NCBI GenBank assembly: GCA_934045905.1
Contig: OW203763.1
Coordinates: forward strand, 36,345,017-36,409,016
Origin: Leuctra nigra
Lineage: Eukaryota > Arthropoda > Insecta > Plecoptera > Leuctridae
DNA length: 64,000 nt
Direction: 5' to 3'
Shown here: piece by piece, positions 1-10,810 of the stretch
Layout: the number at the start of each line of letters is the position of its first letter
Position numbering within the stretch: the first letter of the stretch is position 1
Translations under genes and position numbers: made by a program
The notes under the pieces: generated by a model
Databases searched by the model: none
What the model was told of the DNA's origin: nothing
Seen by the model: only the letters and a program-made list of their open reading frames with translations

Positions 1-36
1 TACTCGACTTCCTCCCAGGAATGCTTCATATGTGCC

Positions 37-72
37 CACGTGCATCACGTGACACCACGTGGGCTGACGTCA
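37..72. promoter_or_regulatory. Cluster of three CACGTG E-boxes and one CRE
   Basis: Three perfect CACGTG palindromes lie at 37-42, 46-51 and 56-61, followed by a perfect TGACGTCA at 65-72. Their starts are 9 and 10 bp apart, about one helical turn, so the sites would face the same side of the DNA. CACGTG is the known core for bHLH factors of the Myc, USF, MITF and CLOCK/CYCLE type, and TGACGTCA is the CREB/ATF site. No gene can be seen downstream within the window, so the function as enhancer or promoter is inference. The sequence left of position 1 is unseen. Four perfect palindromic sites in 36 bp are unlikely by chance in AT-rich DNA. Confidence 0.5.
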
Positions 73-285
73 TTCAGTGGCGGAGGAACAAGAGGGGGAG
101 GGGGGCAAAACAAATGGAGTTGGCTCAAATATTGGGTGCACAACATGAACAGTAATGCGTTGGAGTTCGAAACTTAGCATTTAGTTGAGAGATAGTTGGA
201 ACTTCTAAGTTCTTGTTCATTGATACGTTTTTTTTATATCTTGAACCTGGAAACAAATTGATTACACAATATTGTTACTCTATAA

Positions 286-725
286 CAGGGGTTCTCAACC
301 TTTTTACTCCATTCCCCCTTTTCACAACTGATCAAAAAATTATCCCCCACCCCCCTTGCCAATAGAGTCTAATATTCTAGCTCAAAATGTGCATTCAAAA
401 AAAAAACGCAGGTCAGTATGGTTCGGTATTATGGGAAAAATACATTTGATCGCAAAACATTGGTGGGTTGGGGGGGGGGGGGGGGGGGGGCGGTGCTCCC
501 AGTCACTGCGGGTCCCGGGAAAATGTTTTTGGACCATTTCTTCTATGCGTTCTGGACAATAATTATCGGCGATTTGATACTAGACCCTAAAGGTATTTCT
601 ACAACAAGATGAGAGCAAACTGTACGTTTTCTTCCTTCAGGGCAGCAACTCCTCCTCTGGAACCCCAAATCCCCCCCCCCCCCCCCCCCTATTGTGGGGA
701 ATCCACCACTGGTTGAGAGTCACTC
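286..725. mobile_element. Probable degraded hAT-like non-autonomous element
   Basis: The left end reads CAGGGGTTCTCAACC and the right end reads GGTTGAGAGTCACTC, an imperfect inverted repeat with about 11 of 15 matches. This terminus resembles the CAG-G-GTTCTCAACC ends common in hAT elements. The interior holds a 21-base poly-G tract (470-490) and a 19-base poly-C tract (671-689). I see no convincing 8-bp target duplication, so the ends may be eroded. Short open frames inside are chance. The superfamily assignment rests on terminus resemblance only. Confidence 0.4.
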
Positions 726-1418
726 TCGATGTGGATTTTAAATTATTCTTGTACTAGCACAACGAATAATGATAATGAGCGTCAAGAATACGTTGAAAGG
801 ATAATGTTGTGATAGTACCAACTAATGATCCAATGTCTATATAATTTCTATTAATCGTCATCTCACGAAGTTAATCCATTGGAAAAATGAAGTAACGTCT
901 GCAATAACCTTAAGATATCAACTGACTCCTCCATTGTGTATGACTGCATTAGTCGCTGAAACTTCATCGCTTACGTTCAGACCGACTTGAGCAATAGTCC
1001 AAGATAGTGAATAAACGGATCTTCGGTTACAAAGTTGTTCTACCATAACTAAATAGGTTGATGCCTACAGGGGATAGGCATTTAACCAGTACTAGATTAT
1101 CTATTTAGGGAGTAGTTTAGCCGATTAGTGTCTCAAAGGCGCATCCACAGTGCTGTCTATGCAAGGCGATGCATTGATGCGAGGGTACAGAGGGGCGGGG
1201 GGGATGCTGCCAGGTTTTACACTCAATTATGCAATAAACTTGTCAAATTGCGATTGCCCTGATGGACACAGGTTCGAGGCCGGTCAAGTGAATGATGGCA
1301 ATTAGCTCGTACTGATATGATTTCAGATGTCTAAGCTTCAAGAACTTCCATTCTTGATACGATTAGTTGGACTTGGAACCAGGATCATCGAGAATGTCCA
1401 GTTCTTGAGATTACAGAC
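726..1418. other. No defined feature
   Basis: AT-rich unique-looking sequence. A weak tRNA B-box-like string (AGGTTCGAGGCC) lies near 1270 and may be an eroded SINE head upstream of the tail fragment at 1419. Nothing else is supportable. Confidence 0.4.
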
Positions 1419-1463
1419 CACCATCCCTAAGTGAGAGATTCACTAAATTTTCCATCATTATCA
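1419..1463 (+). repeat. SINE tail fragment, exact inverted copy of 15429-15473
   Basis: These 45 bases are the exact reverse complement of 15429-15473, which is the tail of the palindromic SINE insertion. Key landmarks are CCATCCCTAAGTGAGAG and the ending CCATCATTATCA. Two exact copies 14 kb apart in opposite orientation mark a dispersed family. The head of this copy is not recognisable. Confidence 0.75.
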
Positions 1464-1798
1464 TACAGACCACATGTTAAATGAGCACATTTACAATAAT
1501 AATGTACACTGTGTATCAATTCCAACCCTATACATTTCACAAAAACTGAAGAATTACGCAGTGCTAAATTTATATAAGAAAATTAAGTGTTATATATCCC
1601 ATTCAACATTAAATCAACAACAACAAAGGCACTTATAAAAATTTACACTAAATGTTCCATTTTATCAGATTTAATTATGAATAATTTCGTCACTAAAACA
1701 GCCGTTCAAATTTGATTCTAAACCAACATCGAAAGGAGATTCATGAATCATGTAGTAATGAATGACTTTTCAGGGTTTTTAAACATTATCTATATTTA

Positions 1799-2785
1799 GA
1801 TTGAATCAGTGGCGTGCACTCAATGGAAGCAAGGGAAGCATTGCTTCCCCTTCCTTTTCCATTCCAACAATATTAAAATATAATAATTATATGTATAATA
1901 ATTTAATCTTTTTACAAAAATATTCATCACTTAATACTACTTAGGTATAGAATTCTTATTACGAAAACAAATGTCACCACTTTCGCTCTGATTTCAAAGT
2001 AAACGCGGTTTCTAAGACAGGAGGTGGGCAAGGCGCGTGCGCACGCATACACTTGCCTCGGCTCGGCAGTCGGCCGGCTCCAAGGGATTCACTTTTCGAA
2101 TTGCTTCCAATCCCTCCCTCTATATACGGGAGTTACGCATGCATTAGGTGATTTGCCTACAATCAAATATGTTAATCTGCAGCCACCTGAAAGTATTGTC
2201 AATAATAAAAACTTATTTTGCCATGATAATAACATTATTTGCCGGTCTAAACACAAAGCATTTCTGTGTAAAATGCGTCTATTTCTGCAGGCGTATTCTA
2301 GCCAAGGGAAGCAAATCGGAGAGTTGCATCCACAGTCCGAACGCAGCCGAACTACTCCCGAGTTGACACGATTGGAACGAACATGTGATCGGTCGGTGAC
2401 AGTGCTCAAGAGCGGTTGAATGTCTAAACTTGTAATATCTACAAAATATTGCAGTTTCGGATTCTCAGTTCAGTTTACGCATTTCTACAAAGTTTTTGTA
2501 TATCTGTATTTGCCCTCGTATTTGCCTTCAAAAAACTAATGATTAAAATATAAAAAATTAGTCTGAAAATCCTCCTTTGACCATTTCTTAAATTCAAGTA
2601 ATCTTCCAAAAAGGTACTTTCAAAATCGTTTTTAACCATCTAAAATTAGTCAAATTTTAAAAAATTCCCTGCGGGGCTAAGCTGGGGGGCAAGCCCCCCA
2701 GACCCCCCTCCGGGTCTGGGCAAATTTCTTTCCTGGCAATTTGCTTCCCTCACTTCAAATGTCACGGCACGCCACTGGATTGAAT
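1799..2785. mobile_element. Non-autonomous hAT element with intact 8-bp target duplication
   Basis: The element proper is 1807-2777 (971 bp). It starts CAGTGGCGTGC and ends with the exact complement GCACGCCACTG. It is flanked by a perfect 8-bp direct repeat GATTGAAT at 1799-1806 and 2778-2785. An 8-bp duplication with CAGTGG-type termini is diagnostic of the hAT superfamily. A second subterminal inverted motif, GGGAAGCA, lies just inside both ends. The interior has no transposase domain; the 131-codon open frame at 2024-2419 matches nothing I recognise. A GC-rich hairpin near 2680-2725 (GGGGGGC / GCCCCCC, then CCGGGTCTGGG) sits close to the right end. Being non-autonomous, it would need a transposase in trans. 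The perfect duplication suggests a fairly recent insertion. Confidence 0.88.
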
Positions 2786-5700
2786 TGCTGCGTTATTTGC
2801 TGCATATAATTAATCGTACGATTGTACACGTTAAGCTGCATACGTGTATGTGTATACCCAATTCACATAGCTTACACACAATTTTCTAAATGTCCTCACT
2901 TTTCCAAGCTTTCCCGTTCGGCGGAAAGCTTGCATCGCATATTCGTTGCATCTCTAAAACCCTCCACCGCTGCTTGAAATATAATGCAATTATGTTGAAG
3001 CTCTAAACTGCATGCTGGATTCCCGCTAGTATTTCCCAGTCGATGCACGTGGTTGCACTTACACTTGGTAACACTTCAGTTGGATATTCTCTCAGATTGA
3101 AAATGTCGAAAGAGGCGTTAATAATGAACGATTTGCAAGTCATATTTGACTGAAAGTTTCATGTCGCATTATACCACGGATCAACGAAGTGAAGAGCCCA
3201 GGTTGCGGATGAATACAGAGTCCTGGCGGGCGAACTACTTTCGACGGCGACGCGGAAGAAAAGGGAGCGAGGAAAATAGTGCCCTCCATTTATAATTTGC
3301 TTTAAAAACCCAGGTGTTCTTAAATTGTATTATTTCATTGTATTTTTCATAACTTATGATAATTACGTTGAAGGGCCTTATAGACAGAAATATAGAAAGA
3401 TTTGAAATTCTAATCAGCAGTTTATAGCGTATATTTTCTTTAATGAACATTTGACAACAAATTAAAAATAAAACAGGTAGGTATATGAATAAAGGAAGCT
3501 AATTCTTAAGTTGTAAAAATAATACATTTTCCGATTCACATCATCTTGTGACTTTATATACCTACTTATCTTTCTTGTTCCAGTGCAATTCTCAAAGTAA
3601 TTACATTTATAGGTTATGTTACCTCAATTATAACAAATAAAACAGATCATATAACTGCAAGTAGCAATGATGCTGGTTTTATATAACCTTTATAAAAGGA
3701 AATAGGTATTTTTTTTAAGTCAGTAGTTTGAAAAAATAATTAACCGATTTTTCATTAAAAAAAACACTTCTAGCGTCAAGTTATGTGCAAAATACAAGTG
3801 GACATAAGAAAAAAACATGTCGAGTATTAAAACGCTCGCTGTAACATAATCTTGAAAACCATGTACCGGGAAGAAAGATGTTCTCAAAGCGGAAGGTACA
3901 TATCTACATTTGGCGGTGAAAATGGAACCAAATCTAATCTCTAAAGGTGAAACATATTCATGAAACGTTAATAGGTTGACTGAAGTCTGTTTGACTTGGC
4001 GGTAGAATTGAAAAGGCTCGAATCTACCGTAGCATATGCAAAACTTGGGAGGATATAGCTTCTCGTTCTTTTACATCATATTTTTTTTTCAAAGAATTTT
4101 CTTTGAAAAGGGAAGTTATGGAGAAGCCTGTCATGTGTAATACTCTAAAGGCAAAGAATCAACAGACGTTCACGGGATAAAGAAGGAGGCATGCATAAAT
4201 TAATCACCTCGAAGATGAGAAGCTAAAAAAAAACTTGAAACTGAAAATATGATGAATTTTCATAACCAAGTGATAATACTTGACTTCTCTCCCTTCTTCT
4301 TCCTCCCCTTGATTCGAGCTCTTTTGACTTTTTAACAGCTTCATCGGGGGTGCTAACGAGAAGAAATGAAAATAAAAACGCCCAGCTCGGCAGCAAGGAT
4401 CTTAGTTGCAATTGTCCAACAGGAAATTAAATCTCTCCAAGCATGGAAAGTATGAGAGGAGAAAAGTTAGAGCAAAGGAGAAACACCATGAAGAGTCTTC
4501 AACGAAACTGATTATCTATTTTAATAAGCAGAAGAGGCCACTAATGGAACTAGGGTACCTGAATACTTAGCCCATTATGGAGATTATTCCAGTTCTTTAA
4601 TTTGAGGTAACCAATTTGAATTAAAAAGTTTGAGATTGTCTTTAGAAATGTAATTCTTATTCGACTCAGACATCGTAAAAGCATTACCGAAGTATTCCAG
4701 AGTTTGAAAAGATTTTTTTGATTTGTAACAAACTTTTGACCAAATTTGACTTTGACAAAATTCAACCCTGTGGACAATCATGTGTGCGCATTTTTGTGAG
4801 TTTTGTATGTGATATTTTTATTATTGAATTATTAGTCTTTAACATAAAGACTTATATGAGCTATTTGATATTTTATGAACTTCAATGGAAGAACAAAACA
4901 TTGGTAATTCATAAGTATTATCAAGTATGATATAAGTTCATCGGTAAGTATACTCACAACTTTACAAGTACTCGACCATAATGCCAATAGATATTGTTAC
5001 CGATAGGGTTATGATTTCGATGACAAAGCGTATTCACACTTACATCTTAATTTTATAAATATAAAATTATAATTGCTGTAATTTCTTCAATCATGGCAGT
5101 CGACGTGTTTACAGTATCCAGATAAATGTCCGATTATATTAACCAGTTCATTGGCTGTAGACAAGTTACTCAAGTTAATTCAGCCGATAACTTAATCAGG
5201 ACATTGTAAAATAGTCCAATTGCGATGCAATCTATACACTTTTGTAACACGTTTTAGATTATTATTGTTTAACGGCGCGTCAACGACGAGGTTATATTGC
5301 GCACATTAATTTTTGCATTTAACTTTGTTGATAATAAGTGGAGGTCATCGGGGTCATCAAATGTCGTTTCGCTGCACTGTTCACTGCACAACCTGTTCAA
5401 ATTCTAAATGTTTAACAGCTCCTTTTCAAATGGTTCCAAAGTTTTCAAAGAGTCATTTACTACAACTTCGTCGCTTCAATATTGTCAAAAAAAATAACAA
5501 ATTAAACGGCCATCCTACACACTCCTTATTCCTTATTCTCCGCCATCCTCCTTATTACATAAAATCAATTTACAAAATTACTCACGGGTTCTTTAACTCA
5601 AAGTAAAAAAACGCATTCCAACTCCTTTTTGCCCCCTATAAAAGTGACGCTTGACCCGAACTACGCTCACATCTTAGTCTCCCGCTTTTCTTCTGCGGAT

Positions 5701-5815
5701 GATCGATGAGGAGATCTCGCCATTGAGAATGTCATTATCGTCCACGGGTCAACTCTAATTAATTCTTGCGAGGATGTTTTTGCGCGAAGAAGTTGCGAGC
5801 CCCTCAGATGTGTCC
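2786..5815. other. No defined feature (3 kb)
   Basis: AT-rich sequence without a recognisable repeat, RNA gene or coding domain. Open frames up to about 97 codons occur on both strands; their translations are low in complexity or dominated by Leu, Ile, Phe, Ser and Lys, as expected by chance. Confidence 0.5.
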
Positions 5816-5821
5816 TCGGTT

Positions 5822-5877
5822 TCGCCTGACAATGTTCGCCTGACACTGCTCGCCTGACACTGCTCGCCTGACACTTC
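5822..5877. repeat. 14-bp tandem repeat, 4 copies
   Basis: Four head-to-tail copies of TCGCCTGACACTGC, the first with AATGT and the last with ACTTC variants. Short local duplication with no visible function. Confidence 0.8.
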
Positions 5878-6122
5878 GGGAACACAATGCGGCCAACCAT
5901 GATCCATCACACGCCATTGACAGCCGAGAAGAAACTCAATTAACACCATTCGGTGGAAATTAGAGGGGTGATTACTAGCTACTAATCAGGACAAAATGGT
6001 CCACAAAACCAGCGACACCAGCATGACTATAGAAAGTGCTTGTGGTAAATGAGAAATTGCGCAAGTTAGAGTTCTCGAGATGTGACGAATAATTTTGGTA
6101 CTAATTCGGTATCGTAAAACTT

Positions 6123-6300
6123 ATTTGTAAGACCGAAGCAAGTTGGCTCAGGCATTAACGCTGTGGTCTTCACCGGAGATCCCTGGTCCTTCCTGACTCA
6201 GTCGAGACAAATGATGTGAAGGTTCCCCACTAATAGGTCACGACCCCTGCTCAACATCGCAACGCTAAACAACACTAAAATAAAAATAATAAATCAATGC
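6123..6300 (+). repeat. tRNA-derived SINE, plus strand, diverged
   Basis: The head contains AGCAAGTTGGCTCAGGC, an A-box-like string shared with the minus-strand copies at 8.1 and 29.1 kb. A body segment follows (GGTCCTTCCTGACTCAGT, then GGTTCCCCACTAATAGG, then CACGACC), and the tail is AACAACACTAAAATAAA plus a TAAA-rich end. The B box has decayed. SINEs of this type are pol III transcribed and mobilised by a LINE partner, which is not in this window. Confidence 0.6.
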
Positions 6301-7460
6301 TGATTGATCGTCATAACGTAGAATAGGCAAAAGAGGATGAGCAAATAATGTAATTTTTGTTGTTTTTTAATTTAATTTTCTTCTTCAAGAGGAAGGATAA
6401 TCCTGGAAATGATAGGGGTTTACATCCACACAAAGTTAACCAAATCACAAATAATGCAATTTTTGGTTTTATTCAATTTAATTTAATTTTTCATATGACT
6501 ATTACACCGCTTTGACGCCAACATTTCACAACTGCATATAAAATCAACGCTATTCCGTCAATGAAACAGAGCTACGATCATCAAAAGATCAAGGCGTTAT
6601 TATAACTCTCAAATATTACACCACTAACATCACTAAGATTAGTGGTAGGTAATAAAGAATCAGTTAAACTAAATCCCCTAACGATAAAATCACCTGTCTT
6701 TAATGCTCAGTTTCCCCCTTATTAACCTGTAGACACCATATGCCACCAACCCTTATGCACACCCAAGAAAACATCAGCGAAACAACTTGGCAACTCACAA
6801 CCCCTCCACAAGTTTACCACCCTCACGTCGTCAAAAGGGGTTCACTCCAGTTGTCAAACACCGAGCATTAGAGTGAAACGAGCCACAATTTAATTATTAC
6901 CCCAAGAAACCACCCCTTATAAGAAGACACAACCCTTACACAAGCCATTTAGCTCAGCACTAGTTAAATATGACGGGGGCAATTAAGACAACTAGAAACG
7001 AAGAGATTAAAAATAATGGCACGGCAAATTATGAAATAAAGAGATGTTGAAAATGACACTTACGACATTAGAAAACACGATTTGTCATTTTAATGTGAGG
7101 AACGAGCGCAATCTGCAGTGATTTGCAAACAGTTGTCACAAAATGATCTCCCCGATTACGCCAGCTTAAATTTCTTCTGAATTTAAATGATTTTAATTTA
7201 GAAAATGAAAGTTGAACAAGAAGATACATGGTTAGTAATAGAACGAATTCCTAAAACCAAATCCAACTTATTGCATAAACGTTTCTTTAACGCTTTCTCG
7301 AAAGACAAGAGACTAAAATCTATCACCCTCGCAGATCGAGCTAATGAAATACGCCAGTGAGAAACGATAAGAGAGGAAAAGATGAAGAGAAGTACGAGGG
7401 AGCAAGTGTGAGAGCGACTCGTACAGATTACAATTTATCTATCTCAATGTTTGCCATGGG
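6301..7460. other. No defined feature
   Basis: AT-rich. A loosely repeated string (AATAATGTAATTTTTG and AATAATGCAATTTTTGG) occurs near 6343 and 6450, probably a diverged local duplication. No gene or RNA is supportable. Confidence 0.4.
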
Positions 7461-7463
7461 GTT

Positions 7464-7627
7464 GGGGGGGGGGGAGGAGGTAGAGTTATCGCATGGGGTG
7501 GTTTTGCCTTCGTCAATTCGCACGGCGCGCTCTGGTAGCTATCATTAGGCATATTACAGCCGCCCCCGAGTCCCCGTCATCGACGCCAGCTGGCTCCCCG
7601 CACAGACGGGCGTCGCACCGTGGACGA

Positions 7628-7661
<34 letters not shown>

Positions 7662-7720
7662 ATTAGAGGCGGCGAACACAACGCATCACGCGCGGCGTGC
7701 GAAGAGGCACGCAGATTTAC
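7464..7720. other. CpG-rich patch with (GTCGGC)n hexamer repeat
   Basis: An 11-base poly-G tract opens the interval. From about 7550 to 7720 the sequence becomes strongly GC- and CpG-rich against an AT-rich background, with about 5.5 copies of GTCGGC at roughly 7628-7660. It could be a promoter-type CpG island, a remnant exon, or only a microsatellite. No open frame through it is convincing on either strand. Confidence 0.45.
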
Positions 7721-7884
7721 ACTTAGGTCTCGACGGAAAAATAAAAAATAAAATATCGGCGCGTTCCATGCCGAGGCTGTTCCAATTCCCTAGAGTAGTA
7801 GTACTTTTATCGGATTTTGCTATAACAATATAATATCTACAAGCTCGGAATAAATACCTAACATGACACCATCTGAGCAACTCG

Positions 7885-8060
7885 GGTAGTTGGTTTAGTG
7901 GATGGTTCATTCGACCAGGTTCCAGCCCGTCAGAGTCATTCATCGTTGCACGGAGCAAGACGGCTAATCTCTCGACTTACACTCCGGAAGTGCCGGGTTC
8001 GATCCTCTTTTGTCTGGGGCTTAACGTCGCACTGTTCTGCAGCGAGGCTAATGGCGACAA
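7885..8060 (+). repeat. tRNA-like SINE pieces, plus strand
   Basis: Two tRNA-like strings stand in tandem. The first has TGGTTTAGTGG (A-box-like) and AGGTTCCAGCCC (B-box-like) at about 7893-7935. The second begins GCACGGAGCAAGACGGCTAA near 7947 and has the B box GGGTTCGATCC near 7997. It is followed by CTTAACGTCGCACTG, which is the reverse complement of the SINE 3' region. This junction therefore joins a plus-strand head to a minus-strand tail, which suggests nested or inverted insertion. Confidence 0.55.
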
Positions 8061-8278
8061 ATGAATGATTATGATGATGATGAAGAGTAGTAAGGATGGA
8101 AGGTGGGAAGGAGGCGGCCGTGTCCTATTAGTAAGGTACCTTCCCAGTATTTGCCTGTTGACTGAGGGAATACCACTAAAAAACCTCAGTCAGGAAGGAC
8201 GACCGCGGGAATCGAACCCGGGCCTCCGGAATACAAGTTCAGAGCGTTACCACTCAGCCAACCTGTTCCGTCCATTTC
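8018..8278 (-). repeat. tRNA-derived SINE, minus strand, best-preserved copy
   Basis: Read on the minus strand the head contains AACAGGTTGGCTGAGTGG (A box) and GCCCGGGTTCGATTCCCG (B box), in normal tRNA-like order and spacing. A body with CCTTCCTGACTGAGG follows, and the tail runs through an (ATC)n-like stretch at about 8062-8085. The 3' part (TGTCGCCATTAG, AGTGCGACGTTAAG on the minus strand) reaches about 8018. The copy at 29.0-29.3 kb has the same order, so both belong to one family of roughly 270-300 bp. There is no coding content. Confidence 0.75.
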
Positions 8279-8395
8279 TTAAGTGCTATTCGTTGTTTCC
8301 TCAGTCGAGATGCAAATATCTCTATATAATCAATCATTCATCCGTCGCCATCCCTTGCAGATCAGTGCGACGAACAACACTAAAATAAATAATAA
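8279..8395 (+). repeat. SINE 3' end fragment, plus strand
   Basis: Contains the family's 3' landmarks in plus orientation: TCAATCATTCATCCGTCGCC, GCAGATCAGTGCGACG, AACAACACTAAAATAAAT and a TAAT-rich end. It directly abuts the minus-strand copy head, giving a head-to-head arrangement of two SINE pieces. Confidence 0.6.
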
Positions 8396-8553
8396 TTCTG
8401 TGATCGACCCATCTCTATCTCCAATTACAACTGCTCGACATCATCATTAAGATGCATGCGTGAGGGCATTCTTTTAAGTTCTGTCTTCCCTAACCGCGCT
8501 GATAACCTCGCTGTTGAGCGCCATAAACCATAATATCTATCTAATTTAAAAAA

Positions 8554-8724
8554 ATCAGATGTTAGCGACCCGTTCAAGCTTATACACTGGTACGGCCTCC
8601 AAGACGTGTTAAATTCGATATTTTCGCAAAATAATAGTTCTTACCACTTACCAGAGGTCATAAAGTAATCCAGTATGTGGCATTATTTAGTACATCAAGC
8701 TTGAAAGGGTCGTTAATATCTGAT
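8554..8724. mobile_element. Fold-back MITE, 171 bp
   Basis: The terminal 28 bases (8554-8581) and the complement of 8697-8724 agree at 25 of 28 positions; the shared core is GACCC-TTCAAGCTT. The interior is about 115 bp with no open frame. Size and architecture fit a hairpin-type non-autonomous DNA transposon. The target duplication, and so the superfamily, is not clear. Confidence 0.65.
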
Positions 8725-8971
8725 CATTGAAAATCTCACAAAACCCCCAAAAAAACGCTTTGAAGAACCGTGCGCGTCCCATTACCTTACGCAGGTCTCT
8801 TAACCTAGTTACAAAACAGTGCGTCGTTAAGCAGTCGAATAAAATCGACTCATGCTACATAAACGAGACTTTGTAAATCACTACGCGCTAAGGCAGGGGG
8901 TGTGAGGCTTGTCCCATCCGATGTAAACACTTAGTAGAGGGTGGTTTTGTGGTGACACCCCAAATGTCCAT

Positions 8972-8990
8972 CCCCCCCCCCCCCCCCCCC
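8972..8990. repeat. Poly-C tract, 19 bases
   Basis: Uninterrupted C run, one of more than ten long G/C homopolymers in the window. It precedes the tRNA-like fragment at 9000-9120. Confidence 0.95.
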
Positions 8991-8999
8991 GGGTTACAC

Positions 9000-9125
9000 G
9001 GCCACTGGATCCGGTCCGGCGGTCGTCAGGTCTTCCTGACCGGCATCGGGATGTGGTGGTCCAGATTCGAGCCCAGGTACACGCTCTCACGCATCTCGAC
9101 TCTACTTACCTTCAGAGAAGATGGA
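9000..9125 (+). repeat. tRNA-like SINE head of a second type
   Basis: The string CAGATTCGAGCCCAGG near 9062 is a good pol III B box, and GC content is raised compared with the flanks. The sequence differs from the 8.1-kb SINE family. The extent is estimated from where GC content returns to background. Confidence 0.35.
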
Positions 9126-10561
9126 TATTAGAGTAAAATCCTGTACCACGACATCGAGTAACACTGAAATATCGTAATTCGAAGATTGCAAAATTATGTT
9201 CGAGACCAAATACTGCATTTTATTTATAAAACACCGGTTAGAAAGAATAAAGATAATATTTTTGAAATATTGCTCCACATGAGAAAAGAAACGTTTCCTA
9301 ATGCATTATAAAAATACACGTATTTTGCCTGTCAACATTAAAGTTAAATATCAATTTACTCTCAACCATGATGCAGAAGGGGGGGGGGGGGGGGGGGCTA
9401 AAATCCCAAGAACACGGAGGAAGAACATTTCAGTACACTAAGTGCAGCAAGTGTGATGCATTTCAAAACACTGCACGAATCAAGTGGTTTTGATTAGTAT
9501 TGAAACAAGTAGGTTTTGTTTCTCTTACCCTTTGAAAGTCTACTCTAGTGTGCAGCCCCGCTGTCCAGTACAAGAAAGAAATCACTTCACACATAAAATG
9601 TGTGAAAGTACTGCTTTAAGCTTTCACATACAAAAGTTATACAACTGAAGGAACGCCACGATTTTTAAGTTTTCGTAAGGTTGAAATCATTTCGCATAGT
9701 TACTACTACTACCAAGCTCTATAACTGTCCCGTAAGGAATGTAAAAGTATGGAATGCACAAGTATGGGCGATATACATTTTCAAATATGAATGCCTTAAG
9801 TTAAAAGTAATTAAGTGGAATCGAACTTGGCGTAATGAGTTGGTGACAAACCATTTTCACTTACAAAACATATTTGTACATTTGTAAATACTTTAAGACC
9901 TCACTCTAGTCAATTGAAAGTATAATGCACCAAGCGTAATTCTCATGTTGTTCTTTATATGGCATACATTATAGTTGTCAACTTATTTGCATTCTGGTAG
10001 CAAGGAAGTTAACTCGAGTCCCATGACTTGGCAGCGATAAGCTAACGCTCATCTCACAATCCAATCCAACGTCATTAACGTCGCAGGTAGAACAGTGCGT
10101 CGTTAAAGATATAAAAGTTCTTATGCCAAGCATGTAACAAACGACTAGCAAAAGTTGCACAATCAAGATGCTACTGAACTGAGTAGCGAAGAAACAAAAA
10201 AAATAAGACCGAAGTCTTCAAGGATAGTTAGTGGAACATTAAAATGGATTTCAAATGATGTTCACTTATTTTAACAGACCGTTCAGTTATTTAAATATCT
10301 GTCAAGCTAATTGGTCATTCGCGTAAAATATGAGACTATAACTAATTGATATATATACATTAAATTGTGTAAACACAACCTATTCTTAGACGATAGATAC
10401 AGATTAAAGGATAGTAGGTAGCACAATTTAATTTTTTGCTATTGTTTGAATTCTATAAATAAAATATTATCACCATTTAAAGCAAGAACGAAATCAATTA
10501 AAATTGTTTATGAGATTGCAGCTTGGAAATGAAAAAAAATAAGAGAGACAAAACTTAGATG
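9126..10561. other. No defined feature apart from a poly-G tract
   Basis: AT-rich. A 19-base poly-G run lies at 9379-9397. A short string AACAGTGCGTCGTTAA occurs near 10090 and also near 8816, hinting at a dispersed repeat too short to define. Confidence 0.4.
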
Positions 10562-10810
10562 CAGTTCTGTGCCTTAGAGGTAGAAGGCCAAGAGTCCATT
10601 TTAATTATTCTTGAAGTGAACTAAAAAACCAGTAATTCTGCCTTCATCCAATCATATTTTTGATGGCGACAAGAGTCATTTTGTAAGATAATACTCCAAT
10701 ACGCTATTTGTTGACATCAGATCCGCCAAACGCCACGCAACGCAAAATGCATCAGCAACGCGAAATCGAGAAAACGGACTTCCGCCCTACTACTTCTGAT
10801 GCCTCGAGTG
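10562..10810. mobile_element. MITE family copy 1 (GAGGTAGAAGGCC termini)
   Basis: The left end (CTGTGCCTTAGAGGTAGAAG) and the complement of the right end (TCAGAAGTAGTAGGGCGGA) form a degraded inverted repeat. Internal strings AACCAGTAATTCTGCCTTCA and CGAAATCGAGAAAA are shared with the copy at 19.1-19.3 kb. A third relative lies at 29489-29642. Superfamily unknown. Confidence 0.6.

Noticed and set aside
286..725. 8-bp duplication for the first hAT-like element (ACTCTATA against ACTCTCGA)
   Set aside because: Two mismatches and inconsistent offsets from the termini; not convincing.
2024..2419. 131-codon frame inside the first hAT element as transposase
   Set aside because: No BED finger, RNase H-like or hATC motif is visible, and a similarly long frame is open on the opposite strand.
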